64,000 bases of DNA from Polaromonas sp. JS666 (GTDB taxonomy: Bacteria; Pseudomonadota; Gammaproteobacteria; Burkholderiales; Burkholderiaceae_C), in the NCBI RefSeq assembly GCF_900103405.1, contig NZ_FNHX01000003.1, forward strand, positions 310,001 to 374,000, given 5' to 3'. Shown here piece after piece: positions 50,918 to 60,952 of the stretch; the stretch's first letter is position 1, and each line of letters opens with the position of its first letter. Position numbers and translations under genes: made by a program. Under the pieces are notes generated by a model. That model saw only the letters and a program-made list of their open reading frames with translations. It was not told where the DNA came from and searched no databases.

Positions 50918-52624
50918 TCAGCTTCCCATCATGGGCAGGTTCAGCCCGTTGTCTTTGGCGCTTTGTTTGGCGATGTCGTAACCCGCATCGGCATGGCGCA
51001 TCACGCCGGTCGCCGGGTCGTTGAACAGCACGCGGCTTAATTTTTCAGAGGCCTCGGCCGTGCCGTCGCAGACGATGACCACGCCCGAATGCTGCGAGTA
51101 GCCCATGCCCACGCCGCCGCCATGGTGCAGGCTGACCCAGGTCGCGCCGCTGGCGGTGTTGAGCAGGGCATTGAGCAGCGGCCAGTCGCTCACCGCATCG
51201 CTGCCGTCCTTCATGGCTTCGGTCTCGCGGTTCGGCGAGGCGACGGAGCCGCTGTCCAGGTGGTCGCGGCCGATGACGATGGGGCCCTTGAGCTCGCCGT
51301 TTTTGACCATCTCGTTAAAAGCCAGGCCCGCGAGGTGGCGCTCGCCCAGGCCTATCCAGCAGATGCGTGCCGGCAGGCCCTGGAAGGCGATGCGCTCCTC
51401 GGCCATGTCCAGCCAGCGGTGCAGGTGTTTGTTGGCCGGGAAGAGCTCTTTCATCTTCGCGTCGGTCTTCTTGATGTCTTCCGGGTCGCCCGAAAGCGCC
51501 ACCCAGCGGAAGGGGCCCACGCCGCGGCAGAACAGCGGGCGGATGTAGGCCGGCACAAAACCGGGGTAGTCAAAAGCCTGGGCCACGCCGAAGTCCTTGG
51601 CGACCTGGCGCAGGTTGTTGCCGTAGTCCACCGTGGGAATGCCCATCTCATGGAAGGCCAGCATGGCCTTGACGTGCACCGCGCAGGATTCGCCGGCCGC
51701 CTGCGTCAGCGCCGCATGCTGGGCCGGGTCTTTTTGCGCGGCCTTCCATTGCGCGACCGTCCAGCCGGCCGGCAGGTAGCCGTTGATGATGTCGTGGGCC
51801 GAGGTCTGGTCGGTCACGATGTCCGGGCGCATGCCGCCGGCCTTGGCGCGTTTGGCCAGTTCGGGAACGATCTCGGCCGCATTGCCGCACAGCGCGATGG
51901 AGACGGCCTCCTTGCGCGAGGTGTGGTGCTTGATCATCTCCAGCGCTTCGTCAAGGTCCTTGGCCTGCTTGTCGACGTAGCGCGTGCGCAGCCGGAAGTC
52001 GATGCTTGACTGCTGGCACTCGATGTTGAGCGAGCAGGCGCCGGCAAAGGTGGCGGCCAGCGGCTGCGCGCCGCCCATGCCGCCCAGGCCGGCGGTCAGC
52101 ACCCAGCGGCCCGCGAGATCGCCGTGGTAATGCTGGCGGCCCGCCTCCACAAAGGTTTCATAGGTGCCCTGCACGATGCCCTGGGTGCCTATGTAGATCC
52201 AGCTGCCGGCCGTCATCTGGCCGTACATCATGAGGCCGGCGCGGTCCAGCTCGTTGAAGTGTTCCCAGGTTGCCCACTTGGGCACCAGGTTGGAGTTGGC
52301 GATCAGCACGCGCGGCGCGCCCGGGTGGGTGCGGAACACGCCCACCGGCTTGCCCGACTGCACCAGCAGGGTTTCGTCGGCCTTGAGCTTGCGCAGGGAA
52401 TCGAGGATGGCGTCAAAGGCCGGCCAGCTGCGCGCGGCCTTGCCGATGCCGCCGTAGACCACCAGCTCGTCGGGGTTTTCGGCGACTTCCGGGTCCAGGT
52501 TGTTCTGGATCATGCGGTAGGCCGCCTCGATCTGCCAGTTGGCGCAGCTCAGCGTGCTGCCGCGGGGCGCGCGCACGGGGCGGGCCTTGCTGTCGAGAAA
52601 CGGGGTTTGGGAAAGGTCGGACAT
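50918..52624 (-). CDS. hutU: Urocanate hydratase HutU
   Basis: Second enzyme of histidine degradation, converting urocanate to imidazolone propionate with tightly bound NAD+ as electrophile. From MSDLSQTPF (ATG at 52624, GGAG upstream) it has 568 residues. Recognisable blocks are [37 protein letters not shown] (NAD-binding glycine region), [11 protein letters not shown] and the C-terminal [20 protein letters not shown]. It is the first gene of the minus-strand hut operon and carries a near-consensus promoter with a HutC-type operator. Confidence 0.97.
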   Translation of the reverse strand: MSDLSQTPFLDSKARPVRAPRGSTLSCANWQIEAAYRMIQNNLDPEVAENPDELVVYGGIGKAARSWPAFDAILDSLRKLKADETLLVQSGKPVGVFRTHPGAPRVLIANSNLVPKWATWEHFNELDRAGLMMYGQMTAGSWIYIGTQGIVQGTYETFVEAGRQHYHGDLAGRWVLTAGLGGMGGAQPLAATFAGACSLNIECQQSSIDFRLRTRYVDKQAKDLDEALEMIKHHTSRKEAVSIALCGNAAEIVPELAKRAKAGGMRPDIVTDQTSAHDIINGYLPAGWTVAQWKAAQKDPAQHAALTQAAGESCAVHVKAMLAFHEMGIPTVDYGNNLRQVAKDFGVAQAFDYPGFVPAYIRPLFCRGVGPFRWVALSGDPEDIKKTDAKMKELFPANKHLHRWLDMAEERIAFQGLPARICWIGLGERHLAGLAFNEMVKNGELKGPIVIGRDHLDSGSVASPNRETEAMKDGSDAVSDWPLLNALLNTASGATWVSLHHGGGVGMGYSQHSGVVIVCDGTAEASEKLSRVLFNDPATGVMRHADAGYDIAKQSAKDNGLNLPMMGS

Positions 52625-52699
52625 GGGGCTGCTCCGGAAATAAAAAAACAAAACACTCGGAAGTGTTCAAAAAAATAGCGGAATGGGCGATTGGCATAA

Positions 52700-52728
52700 A
52701 TCGTAGTTGTCTATACAACTTGTGTCAA
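52700..52728 (-). promoter_or_regulatory. hutU promoter
   Basis: On the minus strand TTGACA (52728-52723, a perfect -35) and TACGAT (52705-52700, a good -10) are separated by exactly 17 bases. The HutC-type palindrome fills the spacer. Transcription would start about 70 bases before the hutU ATG. Confidence 0.75.
52705..52720. promoter_or_regulatory. Putative HutC operator at hutU/hutC
   Basis: AGTTGTCTATACAACT is an inverted repeat (AGTTGT and ACAACT around CTAT) lying in the spacer of the hutU promoter, between divergent hutU and hutC. It shares TTGTNTATACAA with the site at 42720-42731. HutC-bound DNA here would shut off hutU and may also autoregulate hutC. Confidence 0.72.
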
Positions 52729-52823
52729 CTGGGGTAAGCTACGGTTTGTGCGCGCAAGGCTTGCCCGGCGGCTTTTTGCGTGACAATGTTTTTTTCTTAC
52801 ATCCGCGAACATTGCGCTGAACC

Positions 52824-53534
52824 ATGGCCACCACACCCCTGCCCGCCTACGGCCAAGTCAAGGCATTCATCAAAAAACGCATCAGCGCCGGCACCTGGAA
52901 GCCCGGCGACCCGGTGCCCAGCGAAGCCGTGCTGATGGAGCAGTTCGGCGTGAGCCGCATGACGGTGAACCGCGCATTGCGCGAGCTCATGGGCGAGGGC
53001 CTGGTCACGCGCGTGCAGGGCTCCGGCACCTTTGTCGCCGAGCTGCACCGTATTTCTTCCACGCTTACCATTCGTGACATTCACGAGGAAGTGGCGGAGC
53101 GCGGCCATGTGCACACCTCGCGCGTGCTGCTGGCCGAATCCGAAAAAGCCAGCGCCGACCTGGCGCGCACCCTGGGCCTCAGGCCGGGCGGGCGGGTGTT
53201 CCACACCATCCTGATCCACCTTGAAAACGGTGTACCCATCCAGTACGAAGACCGCTACGTCAACCCCGCCGCGGCGCCGCACTACCTGGAAACCGATTTC
53301 AGCGAGACCACACCCACACACCACCTGCTGGCCGAGGCGCCCCTGACCGAGGCCAGCTATTCGATAGAAGCCTGCCTGCCCTCCGCGCTGGAGGCCAAAC
53401 ACCTGGAGATCAAACCCGGTGAGGCCTGCCTGGCCATGATGCGCCGCACCGTGAGCGGCGCCAACATCGCCAGTGTGGCGCGCCTGGTCTACCCGGGCTC
53501 GCGCTACAGCTTTGCCGGGAAGTTTCAGGCATGA
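52824..53534 (+). CDS. hutC: Histidine utilisation repressor HutC
   Basis: A 236-residue GntR/HutC-type repressor. The winged helix-turn-helix is PVPSEAVLMEQFGVSRMTVN followed by RALRELMGEGLVTRVQGSGT. The C-terminal UTRA ligand domain contains FVAELHRISSTLTIRDIHEE, VPIQYEDRYVNPAAAPHYLE and RTVSGANIASVARLVYPGSR, with the typical HutC ending. Known HutC proteins bind operators before hut genes and release them on urocanate. It is divergent from hutU and followed by hutD and hutI. Confidence 0.95.
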   Translation: MATTPLPAYGQVKAFIKKRISAGTWKPGDPVPSEAVLMEQFGVSRMTVNRALRELMGEGLVTRVQGSGTFVAELHRISSTLTIRDIHEEVAERGHVHTSRVLLAESEKASADLARTLGLRPGGRVFHTILIHLENGVPIQYEDRYVNPAAAPHYLETDFSETTPTHHLLAEAPLTEASYSIEACLPSALEAKHLEIKPGEACLAMMRRTVSGANIASVARLVYPGSRYSFAGKFQA

Positions 53535-53592
53535 GACCGCCGGGCCGCCCCAAGGACTCGTACCGTAGCGCAGCAGCGCGGAGGTTTCGTTC

Positions 53593-54150
53593 GTGACCTG
53601 GAATATCGTTCGCTTGGAAGACATTTCTGCCACACCCTGGCGCAATGGCGGCGGCGTCACGCGCGAGCTGGCCATGGGGCCCGACGCCGGCGACTGGGCC
53701 TGGCGCATGTCGGTGGCCGACGTGGACGCAAGCGGCCCTTTCTCGAAATTCGAGGGCATAGAGCGCTGGTTCGCGGTGCTTGAAGGCGCGGGTGTGCAAC
53801 TCGATGTGGCGGGTGTGCCGCACCGTGTGACCACTGCCGATGCGCCGCTTTTTTTTGACGGTGGGGCGGCGACAGGCTGCGAATTGGTAGATGGCAAGAC
53901 GCGCGACTTCAACCTCATGGTGCGCAGGGGCCCAAAGCCCTCGCGCATGCTGCGTGTGGACGGGCGCTTTGCCGAAACCCTGCATGCCGGCATCACCATT
54001 GCGGTCTATGCCCATAGCTCGGCCGCAACCGTGCTGTTCGATGAAGAAACACTGCAGCTGGCCCCCGCCAGCCTGGCCTGGCGCACGGTGGCGGCCAGCG
54101 CTGCCGTGCGTGTTGCAGGGCAAGCCCTCTGGATGGAGATTCCCGCATGA
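53593..54150 (+). CDS. hutD: HutD family protein
   Basis: A 185-residue cupin-fold protein ([21 protein letters not shown] at the start, then [20 protein letters not shown] and [15 protein letters not shown]) belonging to the HutD/Ves family. In Pseudomonas HutD limits hut expression, probably by binding N-formylglutamate or urocanate, and mutants lose fitness on histidine. The start is a GTG at 53593. Its end overlaps the hutI start by four bases. Confidence 0.93.
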   Translation: MTWNIVRLEDISATPWRNGGGVTRELAMGPDAGDWAWRMSVADVDASGPFSKFEGIERWFAVLEGAGVQLDVAGVPHRVTTADAPLFFDGGAATGCELVDGKTRDFNLMVRRGPKPSRMLRVDGRFAETLHAGITIAVYAHSSAATVLFDEETLQLAPASLAWRTVAASAAVRVAGQALWMEIPA

Positions 54151-55361
54151 GCTTGCAACTATGGACACATTGCAATGCCGCCACGCTGCAGGCCGGTGCC
54201 GACCAGCCCTATGGCTTGATCGAAGACGCCGCGCTGGTGGTGGAGGGCGAGTCCATCGCCTGGATAGGCCCGCGCGCGGATGTGCCGGCCGATTTGCTGG
54301 CGCGCTGCACGGCACGGCATGATGCGGGCGGCGCGCTGATCACGCCCGGCCTGATCGATTGCCACACCCACCTGGTCTATGGCGGGGACCGCGCCTATGA
54401 ATTTGAATTGCGCCTGAACGGGGTCAGTTACGAAGAAATCGCTCGTGCCGGCGGCGGCATCGCCTCCACCGTCAAGGCAACGCGCGCCGCCAGCGCGCAG
54501 CAACTGCAGGCGCAAAGTGAAACCCGACTCAAACAACTTATCGCCGAAGGTGTGACCACGCTGGAGATCAAGTCCGGCTATGGCCTGGCGCTCGAGCATG
54601 AGCGCAAGACGCTGTCGGTCGCGCGCGCGCTGGGGCAAAGCCACGCGGTGGACGTCCGCACCACCTTCCTGGGCGCGCACGCCGTGCCCACCGAATTCGC
54701 CGGCCGTAGCGACGCCTATGTTGATGCCGTGCTTGAAATGCTGCCGCTGCTGCATGCTGAAGGCCTGGTCGATGCGGTCGATGCCTTTTGCGAACGCATC
54801 GCCTTCAGCACTGCACAGACCGAACGTGTCTTCGCCGCGGCGAAAGCGCTGGGCATCCCGGTCAAGCTGCATGCCGAGCAGCTCAGCGACAGCGGCGGCG
54901 CGCAACTGGCGGCGCGTTATGGCGCGCTCAGCTGCGACCACCTTGAATGGCTGTCGCCCGAAGGCGCGCAGGCCATGGCGGCGGCCGGCACGGTGGCGGT
55001 GCTGCTGCCCGGCGCGTTCTACTTTTTGCGCGAAACCAAATTGCCGCCCGTGGCCCTGCTGCGCGAGCAACGCGTGGCCATGGCGATTTCCACCGACTGC
55101 AACCCGGGCAGCTCGCCCTGCACCTCCTTGCTGCTGATGCTCAACATGGCTTGCACGCTGTTTCGCCTCACGCCCGAAGAGGCGCTGGCCGGCGTCACAC
55201 GCCATGCGGCAGCGGCCCTGGGCCTGCACGACCGAGGCCAGCTGGCGGCCGGCAAACGGGCCGACTTTGTGTTGTGGGGTGTCCAGCGGCCGGCCGAACT
55301 CAGTTACGCCCTGGGCGCCAACCCGCGCCTGCAAACTGTCTTCAAAGGCCGGTTGCTATGA
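54147..55361 (+). CDS. hutI: Imidazolonepropionase HutI
   Basis: Third enzyme of the pathway, a zinc/iron amidohydrolase that opens imidazolone propionate to N-formimino-glutamate. The 404-residue protein has the metal motif [19 protein letters not shown], followed by [56 protein letters not shown] and [20 protein letters not shown], all HutI hallmarks. It overlaps hutD. About 186 bases follow before the iclR start; they are GC-rich and hold no feature I can support. Confidence 0.97.
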   Translation: MSLQLWTHCNAATLQAGADQPYGLIEDAALVVEGESIAWIGPRADVPADLLARCTARHDAGGALITPGLIDCHTHLVYGGDRAYEFELRLNGVSYEEIARAGGGIASTVKATRAASAQQLQAQSETRLKQLIAEGVTTLEIKSGYGLALEHERKTLSVARALGQSHAVDVRTTFLGAHAVPTEFAGRSDAYVDAVLEMLPLLHAEGLVDAVDAFCERIAFSTAQTERVFAAAKALGIPVKLHAEQLSDSGGAQLAARYGALSCDHLEWLSPEGAQAMAAAGTVAVLLPGAFYFLRETKLPPVALLREQRVAMAISTDCNPGSSPCTSLLLMLNMACTLFRLTPEEALAGVTRHAAAALGLHDRGQLAAGKRADFVLWGVQRPAELSYALGANPRLQTVFKGRLL

Positions 55362-55547
55362 ATGTTGCCGTACGCCGGTGCACCGCGCCGGCGCGTGGAC
55401 CGTCACGCGTCGGCGCCTGAGCTGTCTCGCCTGGGCGGGCGGCCATGGCGCGGAGTTCGCCTGCCGGACTCCAAAAAAGAAACAAGCATTCCCAGCCAAT
55501 GAGAAATAGTGCTTTGCGCGTACAGGCAAGAACCGGATACTGACGCG

Positions 55548-56273
55548 ATGTTGCCCGATGCCCCCGCCGTTTCCGCCGTCGACCGCGCGCTGGTGGTGCT
55601 GGCTACCCTGGCGCAGCAGGGCCGCCCCATGACGGCGGTGGAGCTGCTGGGCAGGACGGGCCTGAGCCAAAGCACGTTGTACCGCCAGCTCAATTCGCTC
55701 AAGCGCTGGGGCTTTGTGCTTGAAACCGACGGCCGTTATGCGCCCGGCCCCCTGAGCCTGCAACTGGCCCTGGGTTATGACATGGCTTCCCATCTGGTGC
55801 AGCAGGCGCGCGAGGAAATGCTGGCGCTGGCGCAGCAGTCACAGGAAAGCGTCGGCCTGGTTGTCGCGGTCAACGGCCAGGCCGTTTGCATCGACATGGT
55901 CGAGAGCCGGCAGGCCTTGCGCTGCTCTTTTGAAAAAGGCCGCAGTGTGCCCCTGGAAAAAGGCGCTTCGGCGAAATGCCTGATGGCTCACATGCCGGCC
56001 GCGGCACTGAGCGCCGTGCTCGGCCCCGACCGCCAAAGCCCTGAATTGCTGGCTGAACTTGCCGGGATCCGCAAGGCCGGTTTCGCCGTCAGCGACAGCG
56101 AGGTGGATGCCGGTGTCTGGGGCGTGAGCGTGCCGCTGTTCGCCATGGGGCAGCAAGCCGTCGGCGCACTGACCCTGATGGCGCCCAGCGTGCGCATTGA
56201 GGGCAAACACCCGCCCCTGATCCAGATGGCGGTGGTGGCCGCCGCCCGCATTTCCCGAAGCTTGAGCAGCTGA
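55548..56273 (+). CDS. IclR family transcriptional regulator
   Basis: A 241-residue regulator from MLPDAPAVSAVDRALVVL (ATG at 55548; a GTG at 55509 is less likely). The N-terminal helix-turn-helix is TAVELLGRTGLSQSTLYRQL with the wing WGFVLETDGRYAPG. The C-terminal effector domain has VGLVVAVNGQAVCIDMVES and SAKCLMAHMPAAAL. It is placed directly before the amino acid importer genes, with hutG and hutF further on, so local control of that block by a histidine breakdown product is plausible. The operator is not obvious. Confidence 0.9.
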   Translation: MLPDAPAVSAVDRALVVLATLAQQGRPMTAVELLGRTGLSQSTLYRQLNSLKRWGFVLETDGRYAPGPLSLQLALGYDMASHLVQQAREEMLALAQQSQESVGLVVAVNGQAVCIDMVESRQALRCSFEKGRSVPLEKGASAKCLMAHMPAAALSAVLGPDRQSPELLAELAGIRKAGFAVSDSEVDAGVWGVSVPLFAMGQQAVGALTLMAPSVRIEGKHPPLIQMAVVAAARISRSLSS

Positions 56274-56332
56274 CAGCCCGGCCGCCGAGTCCTTGAACCG
56301 TCGAATTGATTTAACCCCCTGGAGAAAACCCC

Positions 56333-57082
56333 ATGAACTTTCGCCGCCAATTCCTTGCTTCCTGCTTTGCCGTCCTCGGACTGGCTACCCTGAGCGCGCA
56401 CGCGCAGGACGTGCTTCGCGTCGGGACCGACGCCACCTTCCCGCCCATGGAGTTCGTTGAAGGCGGCAAGCGCACCGGCTTTGACATCGAGCTGGTGGAA
56501 GCCGTCGCCAAGACCTTGAACAAACGCGTCGAATGGGTGGACATCGACTTCAAGGGCCTGATTCCCGGGCTGGTCTCCAAGCGCTTCGACATGGCGGTGT
56601 CGGCCATTTACATCACCGACGAGCGCAAGAAGGTCGTGGACTTCACCGACTCCTACTATGCGGGCGGCCTGGTGGCCATGGTGAAAGAGGGCAATACCGC
56701 CATCAAGACGCTGGCCGACCTGAACGGCAAGAAGGTGACCGTGCAGGTCGGGACCAAGTCCGTGAGCTACCTGGCCTCCAACTACCCGCAGGTGCAACTG
56801 GTGGAAGTCGAGAAAAACCAGGAGATGTTCAACCTGGTCGACATAGGCCGCGCCGACGCGGCCGTGACCGGCAAGCCGGCGGCCTTCCAGTATGTGCGCA
56901 CCCGCGGCGGCCAGCGCGTGCTGGAGCAGCAACTCACCACCGAAGAGTACGGCATGGCGCTGCGCAAGGACACGCCCGAGCTGACCAAGGCCGTCAACGG
57001 CGCCCTGGCCAAGCTCAAGGCCGACGGCACCTATGCCCAGATCGTGAAGAAGTGGTTCAGCAACACCACCGCCGCTAAATAA
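56333..57082 (+). CDS. Polar amino acid ABC substrate-binding protein
   Basis: A 249-residue periplasmic binding protein (HisJ/GlnH type, SBP_bac_3). Signal peptide MNFRRQFLASCFAVLGLATLSAHA, then VLRVGTDATFPPMEFVEGGK, GFDIELVEAVAKTLNKRVEW, LIPGLVSKRFDMAVSAIYIT and VDFTDSYYAGGLVAMV, the standard family blocks. GGAG precedes the ATG. It is followed by its permease and ATPase and lies in the plus-strand hut block, so histidine, urocanate, formyl- or formimino-glutamate are candidates. Only one permease gene is present, implying a homodimeric channel. Confidence 0.93.
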   Translation: MNFRRQFLASCFAVLGLATLSAHAQDVLRVGTDATFPPMEFVEGGKRTGFDIELVEAVAKTLNKRVEWVDIDFKGLIPGLVSKRFDMAVSAIYITDERKKVVDFTDSYYAGGLVAMVKEGNTAIKTLADLNGKKVTVQVGTKSVSYLASNYPQVQLVEVEKNQEMFNLVDIGRADAAVTGKPAAFQYVRTRGGQRVLEQQLTTEEYGMALRKDTPELTKAVNGALAKLKADGTYAQIVKKWFSNTTAAK

Positions 57083-57099
57083 GACCGGGAGCGCATCGG

Positions 57100-57768
57100 A
57101 TGGAACTCGATTTCTCCCCGGCTTTCGCGGGTTGGCGCAGCCTTCTTTCGGGCGCGCTGGTGACCGTGGAAATCACCGCGGTGGCCCTGGTGCTCGGCTG
57201 CATCATGGGTTTGCTGGTGGGGATAGGGCGCCTCAATCCGGCCCGGCGCGTGGTCTACGCGCTGTGCACCGGCTATGTGGCGGCCATACGCGGCACACCG
57301 CTGCTGGTGCAGCTCTTCATCCTGTTTTTCGGCCTGCCGCAGTTCGGCATCATGCTGCCGGCCTTTGTCTGCGGCGTGATCGGCCTGGGCATTTATTCCG
57401 GTGCCTATGTGTCGGAGATCGTGCGCGGTGCCATCCAGTCCATCGACAAGGGCCAGATGGAGGCCGCGCGGTCCATCGGCATGTCTTACGGCACGGCCAT
57501 GCGCAACATCATCCTGCCGCAGGCCCTGGTGCGCATGATCCCGCCGCTGGGCAACGAGTTCATCGCGCTGATCAAGAACTCCGCGCTGGTGTCGCTGCTG
57601 ACCATCCATGAGCTGATGCATGAGGGGCAGAAAATCATCAGCGTTTCCTACCGTTCACTGGAGGTCTATCTCGTGATAGCCGTCATGTATTTTGTATTGA
57701 CCGGCTTGACGACGCTCGCGCTGCGCCGCATCGAGCAACGGCTGCGCGCCGGAGGCATGGTGCAATGA
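57100..57768 (+). CDS. Polar amino acid ABC transporter permease
   Basis: A 222-residue HisM/GlnP-type permease. Features are [40 protein letters not shown], and the EAA loop [21 protein letters not shown] with [20 protein letters not shown], then [20 protein letters not shown]. It overlaps the ATPase start by four bases and lies 18 bases after the binding protein gene. Confidence 0.94.
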   Translation: MELDFSPAFAGWRSLLSGALVTVEITAVALVLGCIMGLLVGIGRLNPARRVVYALCTGYVAAIRGTPLLVQLFILFFGLPQFGIMLPAFVCGVIGLGIYSGAYVSEIVRGAIQSIDKGQMEAARSIGMSYGTAMRNIILPQALVRMIPPLGNEFIALIKNSALVSLLTIHELMHEGQKIISVSYRSLEVYLVIAVMYFVLTGLTTLALRRIEQRLRAGGMVQ

Positions 57769-58559
57769 ATACGCCGCAATCCGTCATCGGCACACCCGCC
57801 GCCGGCAAACCCATCGTCAATATCCGGGGATTGCGCAAGTCCTTCGGCGAGCACGTCGTGCTGCAGGGCATTGATTTTGACGTCCAGCCTTCGCAGGTGG
57901 TGGTGGTCATAGGCCCCAGCGGCTCCGGAAAAAGCACGTTTCTGCGCTGCTGCAACGGGCTGGAGAAACCCGACAGCGGCCGGGTTGAAATCTGCGGCCG
58001 CGTGCTGGCCGACGCCGGCCGCATGCTGGACGACCAGGCGCTGAACCATTTGCGCGAAGACGTCGGCATGGTGTTCCAGTCCTTCAACCTGTTTCCGCAC
58101 CTGTCGGTCATCGACAACATCACCGTCGGCCCGCGCAAGGTGCGCGGCCTGTCCAGGCAGCAAACCGAAGCCGAGGCCCTGGCGCTGCTCGACAAGGTGG
58201 GCCTGCGGCAAAAAGCCCATGCCATGCCGGCCAGCCTCTCGGGCGGCCAGAAGCAGCGGGTGGCCATTGCCCGCGCGCTGGCCATGCAGCCCCAGTTGAT
58301 GCTGTTTGACGAACCCACTTCCGCGCTGGACCCCGAACTGGTCGGCGAGGTGCTGCAGGTCATGAAGCTGTTGGCCGGCGAGGGCATGACCATGATGGTC
58401 GTGACCCATGAAATGGATTTCGCGCGCGAGGTCGCCGACGTCGTGGTGGTGATGGACGGCGGCGCCTTGATTGAAGCCGGGCCGCCCGATATCATTTTTA
58501 CCAGGCCCACACAGGCCCGCACGCGTGACTTCCTCCAGGCCGTGTTGTCCCGCAACTGA
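57765..58559 (+). CDS. Polar amino acid ABC transporter ATPase
   Basis: A 264-residue ATPase of the HisP/GlnQ group. Walker A is [21 protein letters not shown]-loop [16 protein letters not shown], signature [18 protein letters not shown], Walker [17 protein letters not shown] and [17 protein letters not shown]. The last residues ([20 protein letters not shown]) are typical for this group. It completes the importer and is followed 51 bases later by hutG. Confidence 0.95.
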   Translation: MNTPQSVIGTPAAGKPIVNIRGLRKSFGEHVVLQGIDFDVQPSQVVVVIGPSGSGKSTFLRCCNGLEKPDSGRVEICGRVLADAGRMLDDQALNHLREDVGMVFQSFNLFPHLSVIDNITVGPRKVRGLSRQQTEAEALALLDKVGLRQKAHAMPASLSGGQKQRVAIARALAMQPQLMLFDEPTSALDPELVGEVLQVMKLLAGEGMTMMVVTHEMDFAREVADVVVVMDGGALIEAGPPDIIFTRPTQARTRDFLQAVLSRN

Positions 58560-58610
58560 TCGCGCCGCCATCTTCCGGGCTTTCGTGCCCCACTTTTTTC
58601 AGGAAATCCC

Positions 58611-59432
58611 ATGAGCGACTTCAGCGACGACAGCGAAGTTTTCAGCCTCCAGAGCGGTACCGTGCCGCTGCTGGTCAGCATGCCGCACATAGGCACGGAG
58701 ATCCCGGCCGAATTGCACAGCGGCTACGCCGCCGAAGCGCTGCAGGTCGAGGACACGGACTGGCATTTGCACCGGCTCTACAACTTCTTGCCCTTGCTGG
58801 GCGCCAGTGTCTTGCGGCCGCGCTACTCGCGCTACGTGATAGACCTGAACCGCCCGCCCGACGATGCGCCCATGTACCCGGGTGCGTCAAACACCGAGCT
58901 GTGCCCCACGCGCTTTTTCAGCGGCGCGCCGCTTTACCGGGCCGGCCATGAGCCCGGTCCCGACGAGCGCGCGCGGCGGCGCGAGGTTTACTGGCAGCCC
59001 TACCATTCGGCGCTGGCCGCCGAACTCGCGCGCCTGAAGGCCAGGCACGGCTTTGCCCTGCTGTGGGACGCGCACAGCATACGGTCGCAAATTCCCTGGC
59101 TGTTTGAAGGCAAGCTGCCCGACCTCAATATCGGCACGGCCGGCGGCGCGAGCGCGCATGAGGCCATCACCAACGCGGTGGTGGAGGTTTGCGATGCCTC
59201 GCCCCACATCAGCACCGCCGTCAACGGCCGCTTCAAGGGCGGCTACATCACGCGCCACTACGGCCGACCCGCCGAGGACGTGCACGCCGTGCAGCTGGAG
59301 ATGTGCCAAAGCCTTTACATGCAGGAAGTGCCGCCCTATGCCTATGACGAGGCCCTGGCCTGGCATGTGCAGCCCCTGCTGAAGAACATGGTGCTTGGCG
59401 CGCTTCAGGCCGCCAACCATCTTTACGCCTGA
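58611..59432 (+). CDS. hutG: N-formylglutamate deformylase HutG
   Basis: Last step of the five-step hut route, releasing formate and glutamate from N-formylglutamate. The 273-residue protein has SGTVPLLVSMPHIGTEIPAE at the start, DTDWHLHRLYNF, SRYVIDLNRPPDDAPMYPG and FALLWDAHSIRSQIPWLFEG, all typical of FGase-family zinc amidohydrolases. It lies six bases before hutF, so the two pathway-specific genes are paired. Confidence 0.96.
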   Translation: MSDFSDDSEVFSLQSGTVPLLVSMPHIGTEIPAELHSGYAAEALQVEDTDWHLHRLYNFLPLLGASVLRPRYSRYVIDLNRPPDDAPMYPGASNTELCPTRFFSGAPLYRAGHEPGPDERARRREVYWQPYHSALAAELARLKARHGFALLWDAHSIRSQIPWLFEGKLPDLNIGTAGGASAHEAITNAVVEVCDASPHISTAVNGRFKGGYITRHYGRPAEDVHAVQLEMCQSLYMQEVPPYAYDEALAWHVQPLLKNMVLGALQAANHLYA

Positions 59433-59438
59433 GGGACC

Positions 59439-60827
59439 ATGAACAGCGGCATCAAGACTTTTTTCACGCCCCAGGCCTGGGTGCAGGGTGCGTGGGCCAA
59501 AGACGTGCTGCTCACGGTGGCCGCCAATGGCAGCTGGCACAGCGTGCAGCCCGGCGCCACCGCCCAGCAACAAGCAGGCGCTGTGCAATTGCCCGGCCCG
59601 GTGCTGCCCGGCCTGGTCAATGCGCACAGCCATGCTTTCCAGCGGGCCATGGCGGGCTTGACCGAGCGCCGCAGCGCGGGCGCCCATGCGTCCGACGATT
59701 TCTGGAGCTGGCGCGACCGCATGTACAGCGCGGCCAACCGCATCACGCCCGAGCAGCTGGAGGCGATTGCCGGCCAGCTCTATGCCGAGCTGCTGGCCGG
59801 CGGCTACACCGAGGTTTGCGACTTTCACTACCTGCATAACGATGTGAGCGGCGCGGCCTATGCCGACCCGGCCGAGATGTCGCTGGCCCTGGTGCGCGCG
59901 GCGCAGCGCACTGGCATAGGCCTGACCCTGCTGCCCACGCTGTACATGCGCTCCGGCTTCAAGGCCGCGGGCCTGCGCGAAGACCAGCGCCGGTTTTCGT
60001 CAACGCCCGGGAGCGTGATGCGCGTGGTCGAGCAGGTGCGGCGGCAAACACAAGGCGATGCGCGCATCCATGTCGGCGTGGCCGTGCACTCGCTGCGCGC
60101 CGCCGAGCCGGCCGCCTTGAAGGAACTCACGGCCGCGGCCAAGCAAGCCGGCCTGCCGGTGCACATCCACATTGCCGAGCAGACCCAGGAGGTCGAGGAC
60201 TGCATCGCCCACACCGGCCAGCGCCCGATTGAATGGCTGCTGAACAACGCCGAGGTCGACGCCCGCTGGAACCTGGTGCACGCCACCCATGCCACAGCGG
60301 CCGAACTGCAAGGCGTGCAGGGCAAGGGTGCGGCCATCGTGATCTGCCCCGCGACCGAGGCCAACCTGGGCGACGGCGTGTTCGACCTGCCGGCCTATGC
60401 GGCAGCGGGCGGCAAGTGGTCCATAGGTTCGGACAGCCACGTCACGCGCAGCTGGCCCGAGGAGCTGCGCCTGCTCGAATATTCCCAGCGCCTCACGCTG
60501 CGCCAGCGCAATATCGCCGCGCGCGTGCTGGGCCACGAAAGCAGTGCCGCCGGCCTGTTTGAAGCCGCGCTTGCGGGGGGCCTTCCGGCCACAGGCCAGA
60601 TGCAAGCCGGCCTGGCGCCCGGCCAGCGCGCCGACTTCGTCACCCTGGACCTCGAATTCCCCGCGCTGCTGGGTGTGCCGGCCGGCCACCTGCTGGACGC
60701 GCTGGTGTTTTCCAGTCCGGGCGCGGCGTTTGGCGAGGTGTTTGTGGCCGGCCAGCGCATCGCCGCGCCTTCGCCCGAGGGCGCGCAGGCCTTTGCCCGC
60801 GCCATGCGGGAGTTGTGGGCGGGTTGA
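59439..60827 (+). CDS. hutF: Formimidoylglutamate deiminase HutF
   Basis: A 462-residue amidohydrolase that deaminates N-formimino-L-glutamate to N-formyl-L-glutamate. The metal site begins GPVLPGLVNAHSHAFQRAMA with GLTERR. Further blocks are DDFWSWRDRMYSAANRITPE, FHYLHNDVSGAAYADPAEMS, LPVHIHIAEQTQEVEDC and KWSIGSDSHVTRSWPEELRL. Its presence, together with HutG and the absence of formiminoglutamase, defines the five-step variant of histidine degradation. It is the last hut gene in this block. Confidence 0.96.
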   Translation: MNSGIKTFFTPQAWVQGAWAKDVLLTVAANGSWHSVQPGATAQQQAGAVQLPGPVLPGLVNAHSHAFQRAMAGLTERRSAGAHASDDFWSWRDRMYSAANRITPEQLEAIAGQLYAELLAGGYTEVCDFHYLHNDVSGAAYADPAEMSLALVRAAQRTGIGLTLLPTLYMRSGFKAAGLREDQRRFSSTPGSVMRVVEQVRRQTQGDARIHVGVAVHSLRAAEPAALKELTAAAKQAGLPVHIHIAEQTQEVEDCIAHTGQRPIEWLLNNAEVDARWNLVHATHATAAELQGVQGKGAAIVICPATEANLGDGVFDLPAYAAAGGKWSIGSDSHVTRSWPEELRLLEYSQRLTLRQRNIAARVLGHESSAAGLFEAALAGGLPATGQMQAGLAPGQRADFVTLDLEFPALLGVPAGHLLDALVFSSPGAAFGEVFVAGQRIAAPSPEGAQAFARAMRELWAG

Positions 60828-60838
60828 GCCGGCCCGTC

Positions 60839-60889
60839 TGGCCGTATCAATTGGCCGTATAAAACGCGAATTCGATCAGGCTACGGCCA
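60839..60889. repeat. TGGCCGT repeats before the LysR gene
   Basis: TGGCCGTAT occurs twice as a direct repeat (60839-60847 and 60852-60860, 13 bases apart) and ACGGCCA (60883-60889) is an inverted copy of its first seven bases. The set lies 64-114 bases before the lysR ATG, in the 125-base gap after hutF, and could be an operator for autoregulation. Confidence 0.35.
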
Positions 60890-60952
60890 ATCTACCGCAG
60901 GGGTGTCCCGGCAGGCGATACCATCGCCTGATCTCCCCAACAAGGTGCTGCC

